Shown piece by piece: positions 1 to 7,886 of a stretch of DNA of 45,312 nucleotides. Position 1 is the stretch's first letter, and each line of letters starts with the position of its first letter. The stretch spans positions 1-45,312 of the forward strand of contig DWWZ01000087.1 in the NCBI GenBank assembly GCA_019119435.1, written 5' to 3'. The translations under genes were made by a program, and so were the position numbers. This DNA comes from Candidatus Butyricicoccus avicola. Its GTDB lineage: Bacteria; Bacillota; Clostridia; Oscillospirales; Butyricicoccaceae. The notes below the pieces were generated by a model. The model saw only the letters and a program-made list of their open reading frames with translations, did no database searches and was not told the DNA's origin.

Positions 1-54
1 TTCGAATGTTATGCCGAAGCAACTTGAACTGCACACAAAAAAGTGTGGGAATGG

Positions 55-128
55 TGGAGCGGATGACGGGAATCGAACCCGCACGGCCAGCTTGGGAAGC
101 TGAAGTTCTACCACTAAACTACATCCGC
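55..128 (-). tRNA. tRNA-Gly (anticodon CCC)
   Basis: The minus strand folds into a full cloverleaf. The acceptor stem is GCGGATG paired with CATCCGC. The D arm contains GTGGTAGAAC, the anticodon loop TTCCCAA gives anticodon CCC (reads GGG), and the T arm contains GGTTCGATTCC. The discriminator base is T and the CCA end is encoded at 55-57. Length is 74 nt including CCA. A strong promoter lies directly upstream (140-168), so this looks like a single-gene unit. The downstream 54 bases hold only a short CACAC/GTGTG inverted repeat with a T-rich loop, which may help 3' end formation. Confidence 0.95.
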
Positions 129-139
129 ATAACGATATT

Positions 140-168
140 ATTATAATTTCCAAATAGACATTTGTCAA
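140..168 (-). promoter_or_regulatory. promoter of tRNA-Gly
   Basis: On the minus strand TTGACA (163-168) and TATAAT (140-145) are separated by 17 bp, a perfect consensus sigma-A type promoter ending 12 bp before the tRNA. Confidence 0.85.
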
Positions 169-253
169 GAGGGAAAATGCATACAGGCCAGTCAAGGCAT
201 TTCAGAAAAGGCAAACGGTTTTATGATTTTTCGACGCATTCTCTGATTTTTCG

Positions 254-283
254 TGGACGGGATCGGGCTTCCCGGATTATGCT
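254..283 (+). promoter_or_regulatory. candidate promoter of the coiled-coil protein gene
   Basis: TGGACG (254-259) and TATGCT (278-283) are 18 bp apart. They lie about 55 bp before the start codon of the gene at 339. Two copies of TGATTTTTCG, at 224-233 and 244-253, sit immediately upstream, exactly 20 bp apart. Confidence 0.45.
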
Positions 284-338
284 ATAGGACGCATGCAGTG
301 CATGACGATATCATAAAGCAGAAAGAGAGGCTCGATCT

Positions 339-929
339 ATGCAAGAAAAAAATCGGAAAAAGCGGATTCTAATCGGCATACTCGCAGCGATGACGTTGCT
401 GTGCGGCGGCTGGACGATAACCGCGCAATCGGCTGCAGCCGATGCCAATCAGGCTGCGGAAGGCCTGCGCGCACAGGTAGACACCCTGAACGCCCAGGTC
501 GATGCTTTGGCGGCAGACAATGGCCCGCTGCAGGATCAGCTGGATACGCTCCGCGATGAGAATAAGGCGCTCAAGGAGCAGTACGCAAAGCTGCAAAACG
601 ACTATGATTGGCTGCACGAGAACAATGAGGAGAATGTAAACAAGCTGCACACATTGAGTGCACAGGTAGATTCCCTCAAGACACAGTTGGCGGCCGCGTC
701 AACGGCGAGCAGCACATCCAGCGGCACGTCGAGCAGTTCACCATCCAGCGGCAGCACACCCAAGCAGACGGCGTCCAATACCAGCAGTTCCCGTACGGTA
801 TATATTACCAAGACCGGTGATAAGTACCATGCAAGCGGCTGCCGCTATCTGAAAAAGAGTAAAATCGCAATTGATTTAGCGGATGCAAAAGCACAAGGTT
901 ATACAGCCTGCTCGGTATGTGGAGGATAA
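339..929 (+). CDS. secreted coiled-coil protein with C-terminal Ada-like metal-binding motif
   Basis: This is a 196-residue protein of unknown function. Residues 1-30 form a signal peptide or membrane anchor: a KKR-rich start, a hydrophobic run, then an Ala-rich cleavage region. Residues about 35-115 are heptad-like coiled coil rich in Leu, Asp, Gln and Ala. Residues about 118-152 are a Ser/Thr/Gly/Pro linker of the kind seen in surface proteins. The last 43 residues contain YHASGC, then DLADAKAQGYTACSVC. The resulting H-x3-C ... C-x2-C set resembles the zinc site of the Ada DNA-repair domain, a tail also found on some Gram-positive secreted nucleases. No catalytic domain precedes it here. 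The start is supported by the purine-rich AGAAAGAGAGG upstream. The gene stands alone and ends at a bidirectional terminator. Export and metal binding are inferred. Confidence 0.8.
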   Translation: MQEKNRKKRILIGILAAMTLLCGGWTITAQSAAADANQAAEGLRAQVDTLNAQVDALAADNGPLQDQLDTLRDENKALKEQYAKLQNDYDWLHENNEENVNKLHTLSAQVDSLKTQLAAASTASSTSSGTSSSSPSSGSTPKQTASNTSSSRTVYITKTGDKYHASGCRYLKKSKIAIDLADAKAQGYTACSVCGG

Positions 930-932
930 AAT

Positions 933-962
933 AAAAAAAGCGGCAAAAGGCCGCTTTTTTTA
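933..962. terminator. bidirectional intrinsic terminator
   Basis: Stem GCGGC (940-944) pairs with GCCGC (950-954), flanked by an A run on the left and a T run on the right. It therefore works for the gene ending at 929 and for the convergent fprA ending at 987. Confidence 0.85.
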
Positions 963-986
963 TTGGTGTTAAAAGTTTTAGATGGA

Positions 987-2195
987 TCAATCCTGCATGG
1001 ACTGCGCAATCTGCTGTGCAAGCTGCTCAAGCGCTTCACGAGAAGTCGCGTTAACCGAAGAACGCACAGTCACCATGGGTTCTAGGATAGTCATATTTTT
1101 GAGCTCGTCTACCATTGCGCGCACATTTTTGCCACAGGTTGGTGCCCAGGAGCCGTTTTCAATCAATGCGACCGTGCGGTTCTGCACACAGAGTGCCTTC
1201 ATATCGTGCAGCAAGTTGAGCATAGCAGGGTAGATCCCGTTATTGTAGGTAGGTGCCGCCAGAACAATATGGCTGCAACGGAAGATCTCGGAGATTGCCT
1301 GAGAGACATGCGTGCTGGAGATATCGTATACCGCAATGTTGTGCACGCCAGCTTCCGCCAGGGCAGAGGCCAGAATATTGACAGCATTCTCGGTATCGCC
1401 ATACATGGAACCATAGAACAGCGCAACGGCTTTTTCCTCCGGTGCATAGCGGCTCCAAGTGTCATATTTACCGAGGAGCACATCCAGATCCCGGCGCCAT
1501 ACGGGGCCGTGCAGCGGGCAGATCACCTGGATGTCCAAGCCAGAGAGCTTCTTGAGAGCATTCTGCACCTGTACGCCATACTTGCCAACGATATTCGAAT
1601 AGTAGCGGCGATAATCCGGCAGCCAATCGCGCTCAAAATTGATTTCATCGGCAAACAGGATTCCGTCCAGCGCGCCAAAGGAGCCAAAGGCATCGGCCGA
1701 GAACAGGATCTTTTCGCTCTGTTCGTAGGTGACCATGACTTCAGGCCAATGTACCATGGGGGCGGAGAAGAACTGCAGGGTATGGGCGCCGAGGGAGAGC
1801 GTCTCACCCTCCTTGACGGTGATCGTGCGGTCTTCGGTCACGAGGTCCGGATAGAACTGGCCGATCAGCGGGAAGGTCTTGGCATTTCCGACCAACTTGA
1901 GCGACGGGAAGCGAAGCATCAGCTCCGCGATGGCCGCGCAGTGGTCGGGCTCCATATGATTGATAATCAGGTAATCGAGCGGGCGGCCATCCAGCGTATG
2001 CAGGACGTTTTCCAAGAACTGACGGGTGATTGCAGCGTCAGCCGTATCCAGCAGCGCGGTCTTATCGTCCAGGATTAGGTAAGAGTTGTAGGAGACGCCG
2101 CGGGGGATCGGGAAGAGATTTTCAAAAAGGGCCAGACGGCGATCGTTGCCACCAACCCAAGTAACCGTGGGGGTAACTTTTCTTGTGCAGTACAT
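987..2195 (-). CDS. fprA: flavodiiron protein (A-type flavoprotein, O2/NO reductase)
   Basis: This is a 402-residue flavodiiron protein that reduces O2 to water, or NO to N2O, in anaerobes, using electrons usually passed from rubredoxin. Residues 1-250 are the metallo-beta-lactamase-like domain. All expected diiron ligands are visible: H80, E82, D84 and H85 in HMEPDH, then H149, D168 and H229. Residues from about 255 form the flavodoxin domain, with FMN-binding loop GSMYGDTEN at 262-270. No C-terminal rubredoxin or flavin reductase domain is fused, so partner proteins are needed. The start is the ATG at 2195, which has AAAGGAG 8 bases upstream; an in-frame TTG six codons earlier overlaps that site and is unlikely. 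The promoter lies at 2235-2263. The choice between O2 and NO as the main substrate cannot be made from sequence. Confidence 0.95.
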   Translation of the reverse strand: MYCTRKVTPTVTWVGGNDRRLALFENLFPIPRGVSYNSYLILDDKTALLDTADAAITRQFLENVLHTLDGRPLDYLIINHMEPDHCAAIAELMLRFPSLKLVGNAKTFPLIGQFYPDLVTEDRTITVKEGETLSLGAHTLQFFSAPMVHWPEVMVTYEQSEKILFSADAFGSFGALDGILFADEINFERDWLPDYRRYYSNIVGKYGVQVQNALKKLSGLDIQVICPLHGPVWRRDLDVLLGKYDTWSRYAPEEKAVALFYGSMYGDTENAVNILASALAEAGVHNIAVYDISSTHVSQAISEIFRCSHIVLAAPTYNNGIYPAMLNLLHDMKALCVQNRTVALIENGSWAPTCGKNVRAMVDELKNMTILEPMVTVRSSVNATSREALEQLAQQIAQSMQD

Positions 2196-2234
2196 ACGAA
2201 AGACTCCTTTCAAATGTTAGCTTGAAGCAACTTA

Positions 2235-2263
2235 ATGATAGCACATGGCGTTGCGCGCGTCAA
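2235..2263 (-). promoter_or_regulatory. promoter of fprA
   Basis: On the minus strand TTGACG (2258-2263) and TATCAT (2235-2240) have a 17-bp spacer. The spacer ends in TGTGC, which also gives an extended -10. Confidence 0.75.
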
Positions 2264-2291
2264 CGGCCCAGCGGGAAAAAGCAGACGTTTC

Positions 2292-2319
2292 TTGACTTTT
2301 CTATATAGTGGTATATAAT
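2292..2319 (+). promoter_or_regulatory. promoter of the marR-ABC exporter operon
   Basis: TTGACT (2292-2297) and TATAAT (2314-2319) are separated by 16 bp. A perfect palindrome begins 4 bp downstream of the -10. Confidence 0.85.
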
Positions 2320-2322
2320 GAA

Positions 2323-2345
2323 GACATATCAATGATTGATATGTC
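2323..2345. promoter_or_regulatory. palindromic MarR operator candidate
   Basis: Two perfect 11-bp arms, GACATATCAAT and ATTGATATGTC, flank a single G. The site covers the transcription start region, so a bound dimer would block transcription. Because the next gene encodes a MarR repressor, autoregulation with derepression of the exporter is the natural reading. Binding itself is inferred. Confidence 0.8.
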
Positions 2346-2373
2346 AATATTTTCTATTCAGGAGGGATACTGT

Positions 2374-2805
2374 ATGACGCCGACGCCATCCATTCATACC
2401 TTGCTCATGCGCACGGCGCACAGACAGCGGGGCTATCTCAGGCCGTATTTGCAGGAGATCGGCCTGTCCCCCGGTCAGCCCAAAGTCCTGCGCTGTTTGA
2501 CTTGGCATGGCCCCTGCAGCCAGCGGAAACTAGCCGATGCCTGCGAGGTAGATCCCGCAGCAATATGCCGAATGCTGGACAGCATGGAACGTGCCGGGCT
2601 GGTGCGGCGGCAGCCCGCGCCGGGAAGCCGCAGAGAAGGCCTCGTCACAATGACAGATGCCGGCAGGCAGGCGTTTGACGCCTGGGAACGGCAATGCGTG
2701 CAGATTGACGGGCAAATGCTGACCGGCTTTTCCGAGCAGGAACGCAGCCAATTCCGGGACTATCTGCTGCGTGCTTACCACAACATGGGGGGCCAAGCGC
2801 TGTAA
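2374..2805 (+). CDS. MarR family transcriptional regulator
   Basis: This is a 143-residue winged-helix regulator. The central region has the MarR pattern: PGQPKVLRCL, then CSQRKLADACEVDPAAICRMLDSME as the DNA-recognition helices, then a wing around RRQPAPGSRREG, followed by LTMTDAGRQ-like sequence. Terminal helices would form the dimer interface. The ATG at 2374 has AGGAGG 8 bases upstream. An upstream in-frame start exists, but translation from it would run through the operator and has no ribosome site. The stop codon is embedded in the ribosome site of the first ABC gene, so the three genes form one operon. It probably represses its own promoter through the palindrome at 2323-2345 and senses a compound exported by the adjacent transporter; the ligand is unknown. 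Confidence 0.93.
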   Translation: MTPTPSIHTLLMRTAHRQRGYLRPYLQEIGLSPGQPKVLRCLTWHGPCSQRKLADACEVDPAAICRMLDSMERAGLVRRQPAPGSRREGLVTMTDAGRQAFDAWERQCVQIDGQMLTGFSEQERSQFRDYLLRAYHNMGGQAL

Positions 2806-2820
2806 GGAGGCGAATTGCCG

Positions 2821-4584
2821 ATGCGTGACCTCAAATATCTGGGACGTTATCTGCGCCCCTATCGGTGGGATCTTTTTCTCGCCATCTTTCTCGTTTTTGT
2901 CGAGAGTGCATTTGAAATGATCATCCCGGTCCTTATGTCACGCCTTGTGGATGTGGGCATCGAGACCGGGGACCTTGGGTTGATCCTCGCACAAGGCGGC
3001 AAGATGCTCTTGTGTGCGGCGCTGGCCCTGATCACGGGCCTCCTGTATGCGCGCTATGCCGCCCGCGCGTCGTACGGCTTTGGCGCAGAGCTGCGCCAGG
3101 CACAGTATCGGCAAATCCAGCGATTTGCTTTTGAGAACTTGGACCGTTTTTCGGCCCCTTCACTGGTGACCCGTCTGACCGCCGACGCGACCGTGCTGCA
3201 AAATGCAGTCATCAGCGGGCTGCGGCCGCTCGTGCGCAGCCCAGTGATGTTGGTATTTGGTGTGGGCTTGTCCTTTTTCCTAAATGCCAAGCTGGCGATG
3301 ATCTTTGTCCTGACTGCCCCAGCCCTTGGGCTGATCCTATTTTGGATCGTGCACAAGGTAAGTCCGCTCTATGCACGGCAGCAAGTTGCGATTGACCATG
3401 TCAACGGGCAGGTGCAGGAGAGCTTGACCGCCATCCGTGCCATCAAGGCCTTTGTGCGCGGTGATTACGAGGCCGAGCGATTTGACGAGGTCAACACAGA
3501 GCTGCGCGACACCAGCCTCAAGACCTTTGGCTATGCGGTGCGCAATCAGCCTGCTTTCCAAGCGGTCATGTACCTGGCAGTCGTGAGCATTATGTGGTTT
3601 GGCGGACGCTATATCGCGGCAGGGACTATGACAGTGGGGGAACTCACCGGTTTTTTGACCTACGTATTACAGGTCATGAACAGCCAGATGATGATTTCCA
3701 ACGTATTCCTGCTGTTGACCCGCTCGCTTGCCTCAGCGCATCGCATTCACGAAGTGCTGGAAGAGCAGCCTGCGCTGCACGCGCCCGACGCGCCGCGGCG
3801 GACGGTGCCGGATGGCAGCGTCGTTTTTGAAGATGTCTCCTTTCGCTATCATGCCGACGCCAAAGAAGACGCCTTGTCCCATGTCAGCCTGACGATCCGG
3901 CCTGGGCAGACGATCGGCATACTGGGCGGAACCGGGTCGGCCAAGACCACCCTTGTGCAGTTGATCCCACGGCTGTATGATGCATCCGAGGGACGTGTAC
4001 TCGTCGGAGGGCATGACGTGCGAGAATATGATCTGGCGGCATTGCGCGACGCAGTCGGCATCGTTTTGCAGGTCAATACGCTGTTTTCGGGAAGCATCCG
4101 GGAGAACCTAAGATGGGGCAACCCATCTGCCGACGATACGGTACTCTGGCGTGCATGTGAGCAGGCCTGTGCGGATGCGTTTATCCGCAGCAAGCCCGGC
4201 GGACTGGATGCCCAGCTGGGACAAGGCGGAGCAGGCGTTTCGGGCGGGCAAAAACAGCGTCTGTGCATTGCCCGCGCGCTGCTCAAGAACCCAAAGATCC
4301 TGATATTGGACGATTCGACCTCAGCGGTCGATACCGCGACCGAAGCCAATATCCGTGCTGCGCTCTCCGCGCTGACCAATGTCACAAAGATTGTCATTGC
4401 GCAGCGCGTCACGTCAGTGATGGGCGCAGACCAGATCGTCATTCTAGACGACGGCAAAATACACGCGATCGGTACCCATGCACAGCTTTTGGCACAGGAC
4501 CCCATCTATCAGGAAATTTACGAATCCCAGATGAAAGGAGACGGCGAGCATGGCGAAGCTCTTTACCGGAAAACGGCCAGATGA
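2821..4584 (+). CDS. ABC exporter half-transporter, subunit with degenerate ATPase residues
   Basis: This is a 587-residue half-transporter with an N-terminal six-helix exporter membrane domain (about residues 1-310) and a C-terminal nucleotide-binding domain. Walker A is GGTGSAKTT near residue 370, with Ala in place of the usual Gly before Lys. The signature VSGGQKQR near 470 is intact. Walker B ends LILDDST near 495, so the catalytic Glu is replaced by Asp. The switch His is replaced by Gln in IAQRVTS near 527. This combination is the established hallmark of the non-catalytic partner in heterodimeric exporters such as TM287/TM288, BmrC/BmrD and LmrC/LmrD. The ATG at 2821 lies 10 bases from AAGGAGG; a TTG at 2815 is the alternative. 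It overlaps the next gene by 35 bases, as expected for coupled subunits. Drug or lipid export is inferred; the substrate is unknown. Confidence 0.95.
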   Translation: MRDLKYLGRYLRPYRWDLFLAIFLVFVESAFEMIIPVLMSRLVDVGIETGDLGLILAQGGKMLLCAALALITGLLYARYAARASYGFGAELRQAQYRQIQRFAFENLDRFSAPSLVTRLTADATVLQNAVISGLRPLVRSPVMLVFGVGLSFFLNAKLAMIFVLTAPALGLILFWIVHKVSPLYARQQVAIDHVNGQVQESLTAIRAIKAFVRGDYEAERFDEVNTELRDTSLKTFGYAVRNQPAFQAVMYLAVVSIMWFGGRYIAAGTMTVGELTGFLTYVLQVMNSQMMISNVFLLLTRSLASAHRIHEVLEEQPALHAPDAPRRTVPDGSVVFEDVSFRYHADAKEDALSHVSLTIRPGQTIGILGGTGSAKTTLVQLIPRLYDASEGRVLVGGHDVREYDLAALRDAVGIVLQVNTLFSGSIRENLRWGNPSADDTVLWRACEQACADAFIRSKPGGLDAQLGQGGAGVSGGQKQRLCIARALLKNPKILILDDSTSAVDTATEANIRAALSALTNVTKIVIAQRVTSVMGADQIVILDDGKIHAIGTHAQLLAQDPIYQEIYESQMKGDGEHGEALYRKTAR

Positions 4585-6400
4585 TCTGCGGGGGACGCTG
4601 CGCGCAATGCTCTCCTACCTTGGCCGGCATAAAACTTTGCTGATTGTGGTAGGCGTGCTGGCGGCGGTCAGTGCACTGTGCAATCTGCTTGGCACCTATA
4701 TGATTCGACCGGTCGTCAACAGCGCGGTGTCCGGTGGCAGCGGCCTGACCCACGGCGTACTGGTGACAGCGGTGATCTATGCGTTGGGGGCCCTGGCTGC
4801 ATTGGGTTTTACCCAGATTATGGTGCGTGCAGCCCAGCGTGTCCTGTATGATATTCGCCGCGATCTATATGGGCATCTGCAATCCCTGCCACTCGGCTTT
4901 TTTGACAGCCAGCGCAGGGGCGATCTGATGAGCCTGTTTACGAACGATGTGGACACCATCTCGGACGCCCTGAACAATAGTTTTGCCATGCTCATTCAGT
5001 ATTTGATCGAGGTCGTCGGTACGCTGGTCCTGCTCTTTGTCCTCAATTGGAGACTGTCCTTTTTGGTCGTCCTTGGATATCTAGCCATGTTCCTGTATAT
5101 TCGTTTCAGCACACGGCGCAGCCGTTTCTACTTTAACCGCCAACAGAAAGACCTCGGCGCGCTCGATGGCTATCTCGAAGAAATGGTCGCAGGACAGAAG
5201 GTGGTCAAGGTCTTTGGCCATGAAAAGCAGAATTTGGAAGGATTTGCCCGGAGGAATGAGGCCCTTCGCCTGGCAGGCACGAGCGCACAGAGCTATGCAG
5301 GCACAATGGTGCCCGCCGTTGTGACCATTTCATACATCAACTATGCGGTTATCGCGGTCCTAGGCGGTATCATGGTGATGAACGGGCTGTCCGATGTGGG
5401 CAGCCTGGCAAGTTACCTAGTTTTCGTACGGCAGGCGGCCAAGCCGATTAACCAGCTGACACAGCAGGGCAATTTCCTGCTCGCGGCGCTGGCCGGCGCA
5501 GAGCGTATTTTCCGCGTGATGCAGGAGCCAAGCGAAGAAGATACAGGCACCATCGAATTGGTCAATGTGAAGGTGGGCAGCGATGGAACACTCACAGCTT
5601 GTCCGGAGAAGACCGGCCATTGGGCGTGGCGTGACAGCGCGGCAGACGATGCGCCTCTGGTGCCGCTGCGCGGAGATGTGCGGTTTGAACAGGTATCATT
5701 TGGCTATATTCCTGGCCACCCTATCTTACAGGACATCAACCTCTATGCAAAGCCGGGACAAAAGATCGCGTTTGTCGGCTCAACAGGTGCAGGAAAGACA
5801 ACGCTCACCAGCTTAATCAACCGGTTTTACGATGTGACAGCGGGCCGTGTGACCTACGATGGAATCGATGTGCGCCGCATCCGCAAGGCAGACCTGCGCC
5901 GCTCACTCGGTGTGGTTTTGCAGGATACCCATCTGTTCACCGGGACCGTTGCGGACAATATCCGTTTTGGCAAGCTGGATGCGACGCAAGAAGAAATCGA
6001 GCGGGCCGCCAGGATCGCAGGTGCGGACTCGTTTATTCGGCGTCTACCGCAGGGATACAACACAATGTTAGGGCCGGACGGTGCCGGTCTGTCACAGGGA
6101 CAGCGGCAGCTGCTGGCGATCGCCCGCGCAGCGGTTGCTGACCCACCGGTATTGATTTTGGACGAGGCGACTTCGTCGATCGATACGCGGACCGAGGCGC
6201 TCATCGAAAAAGGCATGGACCGGCTGATGGAAGGCCGCACCGTGTTTGTCATTGCGCACCGGTTATCGACAGTCCGTCGCTCAAATGCAATCCTGGTCTT
6301 AGAGCATGGTACAGTCATTGAGCGGGGCAGCCATGAGGAACTGCTTGCGCAGAAGGGAGAATATTATCAGCTATACCACGGCATGTTTGAGCTCACTTGA
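4550..6400 (+). CDS. ABC exporter half-transporter, catalytic partner subunit
   Basis: This 616-residue protein is the partner of the preceding half-transporter. The membrane domain spans about residues 20-330. An insert of roughly 45 residues (about 335-380, with WAWRDSAADDAPLVPL) then precedes the nucleotide-binding domain. Walker A GSTGAGKTT (near 410), Walker B LILDEATSS (near 535) and switch His in IAHRLST are all canonical. The signature is LSQGQRQ (near 512) instead of LSGGQ. A degenerate signature here, paired with degenerate Walker B and switch residues in the other subunit, places both defects in one of the two composite ATP sites and leaves the other site competent. The start has AAAGGAG upstream inside the end of the previous gene. 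The operon ends at the terminator at 6454-6482. Confidence 0.95.
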   Translation: MAKLFTGKRPDDLRGTLRAMLSYLGRHKTLLIVVGVLAAVSALCNLLGTYMIRPVVNSAVSGGSGLTHGVLVTAVIYALGALAALGFTQIMVRAAQRVLYDIRRDLYGHLQSLPLGFFDSQRRGDLMSLFTNDVDTISDALNNSFAMLIQYLIEVVGTLVLLFVLNWRLSFLVVLGYLAMFLYIRFSTRRSRFYFNRQQKDLGALDGYLEEMVAGQKVVKVFGHEKQNLEGFARRNEALRLAGTSAQSYAGTMVPAVVTISYINYAVIAVLGGIMVMNGLSDVGSLASYLVFVRQAAKPINQLTQQGNFLLAALAGAERIFRVMQEPSEEDTGTIELVNVKVGSDGTLTACPEKTGHWAWRDSAADDAPLVPLRGDVRFEQVSFGYIPGHPILQDINLYAKPGQKIAFVGSTGAGKTTLTSLINRFYDVTAGRVTYDGIDVRRIRKADLRRSLGVVLQDTHLFTGTVADNIRFGKLDATQEEIERAARIAGADSFIRRLPQGYNTMLGPDGAGLSQGQRQLLAIARAAVADPPVLILDEATSSIDTRTEALIEKGMDRLMEGRTVFVIAHRLSTVRRSNAILVLEHGTVIERGSHEELLAQKGEYYQLYHGMFELT

Positions 6401-6453
6401 TAGAAACAAGAAAAGCGCCCCTGCTCGGGCTATGAACAGGTCCAGTAAAACTA

Positions 6454-6482
6454 GCCCTTCCCGATATGGGAAGGGCCTTTTT
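6454..6482 (+). terminator. intrinsic terminator of the ABC exporter operon
   Basis: A 9-bp GC-rich stem, GCCCTTCCC (6454-6462) with GGGAAGGGC (6468-6476), and a GATAT loop are followed by a T run. Confidence 0.9.
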
Positions 6483-6601
6483 GTCTTTATATAGGCCCTC
6501 ACTATATGCAGTCCCTTGATAATAGGAACACTGGATTTCTTGGATGCCAGTACGGGCTTTGTGGTCCCTCTGATCTTCTATAAAAAATTTTTTCTTTCCT
6601 C

Positions 6602-6640
6602 TTGACAAATTGTATATAACTGTATATATTGAGTATATAC
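6602..6640 (+). promoter_or_regulatory. promoter and operator of the gntR-ABC operon
   Basis: TTGACA (6602-6607) and TATATT (6625-6630) are 17 bp apart. An inverted repeat, GTATATA (6622-6628) with TATATAC (6634-6640), overlaps the -10. That position fits autorepression by the GntR/YtrA-type protein encoded just downstream. Confidence 0.8.
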
Positions 6641-6672
6641 ATTAGATTTGCAAATCACAGTGGAGGTGCACC

Positions 6673-7047
6673 GTGAACCTAATCATTCGCAATACCTCCG
6701 GCCAGCCGATCTACGACCAGATCACCGCTCAGATCAAAGCGCTGATCCTGTCCGGCGAGCTTCAGGCCGGGGACACGCTGCCGTCCATGCGCGCGCTCGC
6801 AAAGGACCTGCGTATCAGCGTGATCACAACCAAGCGTGCCTATGAAGAGCTCGAGCGCGAGGGCTTCATAGAAACAGTGCCCGGTAAGGGCAGCTTTGTC
6901 GCACAAGCGAACACAGAACTGATTAAGGAAGAAAATCTCCGGCAGATCGAGGCCCATCTGTCCGCCTGCATCGCGCTGGCCGCACAGGCCGGCGTATCCG
7001 AGGCCGAGCTGCATGAGATGCTTTCCCTGCTTTTCAAAGGAGAATGA
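6673..7047 (+). CDS. GntR family regulator, YtrA subfamily
   Basis: This is a 124-residue regulator with an N-terminal GntR winged helix (residues 5-72). Visible landmarks are GQPIYDQITAQIKALILSG, LPSMRALAKDLRISVITTKRAY and the wing ending PGKGSFV. Only about 50 residues follow, forming short helices. That is the YtrA layout, without the ligand domains of FadR- or HutC-type proteins. The GTG start at 6673 has GGAGGTG upstream. The gene lies 3 bases before an ABC ATPase and then a permease, the standard arrangement for YtrA-type operons, which often respond to cell-wall-active stress. It probably represses its own promoter through the inverted repeat at 6622-6640. The inducing signal cannot be told from sequence. 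Confidence 0.93.
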   Translation: MNLIIRNTSGQPIYDQITAQIKALILSGELQAGDTLPSMRALAKDLRISVITTKRAYEELEREGFIETVPGKGSFVAQANTELIKEENLRQIEAHLSACIALAAQAGVSEAELHEMLSLLFKGE

Positions 7048-7050
7048 TAT

Positions 7051-7881
7051 ATGAATGCAGTCACATTGCAGGACTTAACCAAACATTTCCCTGCCTTTAC
7101 GCTCGATTCGATCAGCTTTTCAGTGCCCGCAGGCAGCGTTATGGGGATGATCGGTGAAAACGGCGCGGGCAAATCCACAACGATCAAGCTCATCCTGGGG
7201 CTCTTGTCCCCCGACGCGGGCACAGTCACGATCTTCGGCTCGTCCGGCGCGCCCGACCGAGAGCACATTGGGGTGGTCTTTGACGAATGCTGCTTTCCGG
7301 ATACCCTATCTGCACAGGATATTGACCGCATCCTGGGCATGTCTTACCGCACCTGGTCACACAAGGCCTTTGCCGACTATCTTGCGCGGTTTTCTCTGCC
7401 GTATCGGAAAGCGATCAAAAGCTATTCCCGCGGCATGAAAATGAAGCTATCCATTGCCTGCGCCCTGTCCCACGACAGCCGCCTGCTCGTCTTGGACGAG
7501 CCGACCAGTGGCCTGGACCCGGTCGTGCGCGACGAGATCCTGGACATTTTCTACGATTTTATGCAGGACGAGAACCATGCTATCCTGATCTCCTCGCATA
7601 TCACAAGCGATCTGGAAAAGATTTGCGATTATGTTTGCTTCTTGCATCAGGGCAGCCTGGCGCTGTGCGGCGAGAAAGATGACCTGCTCACACGGTTTGG
7701 CGTGCTGCACTGCGATGAAAAGACGCTCGCTGCACTGGAACCCGCCGCGATCTATGGCGTGCGCCGCGGGCAATACCAGATCCAAGCCCTCGTCGAACTG
7801 GACAAGGTCCCGCAGGATCTGGCCCTGGAGCCTGTCAAGCTGGAAGATATCTTACTGTTCCTCGCCAAAAAGGAGGCCTGA
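7051..7881 (+). CDS. ABC-2 type transporter ATP-binding protein
   Basis: This 276-residue cytoplasmic ATPase belongs with the ABC-2 permease that follows. Walker A is GENGAGKST (near residue 35), the signature region is YSRGMKMKLSIACA (near 128), Walker B is LVLDEPTSGLD (near 150) and the switch His lies in ISSHITSDLE. The signature motif YSRGM is the usual variant in this subfamily. The C-terminal 60 residues are a small accessory region common in YtrB-like ATPases. The gene starts 3 bases after gntR and ends 5 bases before the permease, so all three are co-transcribed. Its probable role is to power export or a stress-response transporter; the substrate is unknown. Confidence 0.93.
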   Translation: MNAVTLQDLTKHFPAFTLDSISFSVPAGSVMGMIGENGAGKSTTIKLILGLLSPDAGTVTIFGSSGAPDREHIGVVFDECCFPDTLSAQDIDRILGMSYRTWSHKAFADYLARFSLPYRKAIKSYSRGMKMKLSIACALSHDSRLLVLDEPTSGLDPVVRDEILDIFYDFMQDENHAILISSHITSDLEKICDYVCFLHQGSLALCGEKDDLLTRFGVLHCDEKTLAALEPAAIYGVRRGQYQIQALVELDKVPQDLALEPVKLEDILLFLAKKEA

Positions 7882-7886
7882 GCACG

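Noticed and set aside
2821..4584. First ABC gene as a decayed pseudogene because of altered catalytic residues
   Set aside because: The frame is intact and the same substitutions are established in functional heterodimeric exporters.
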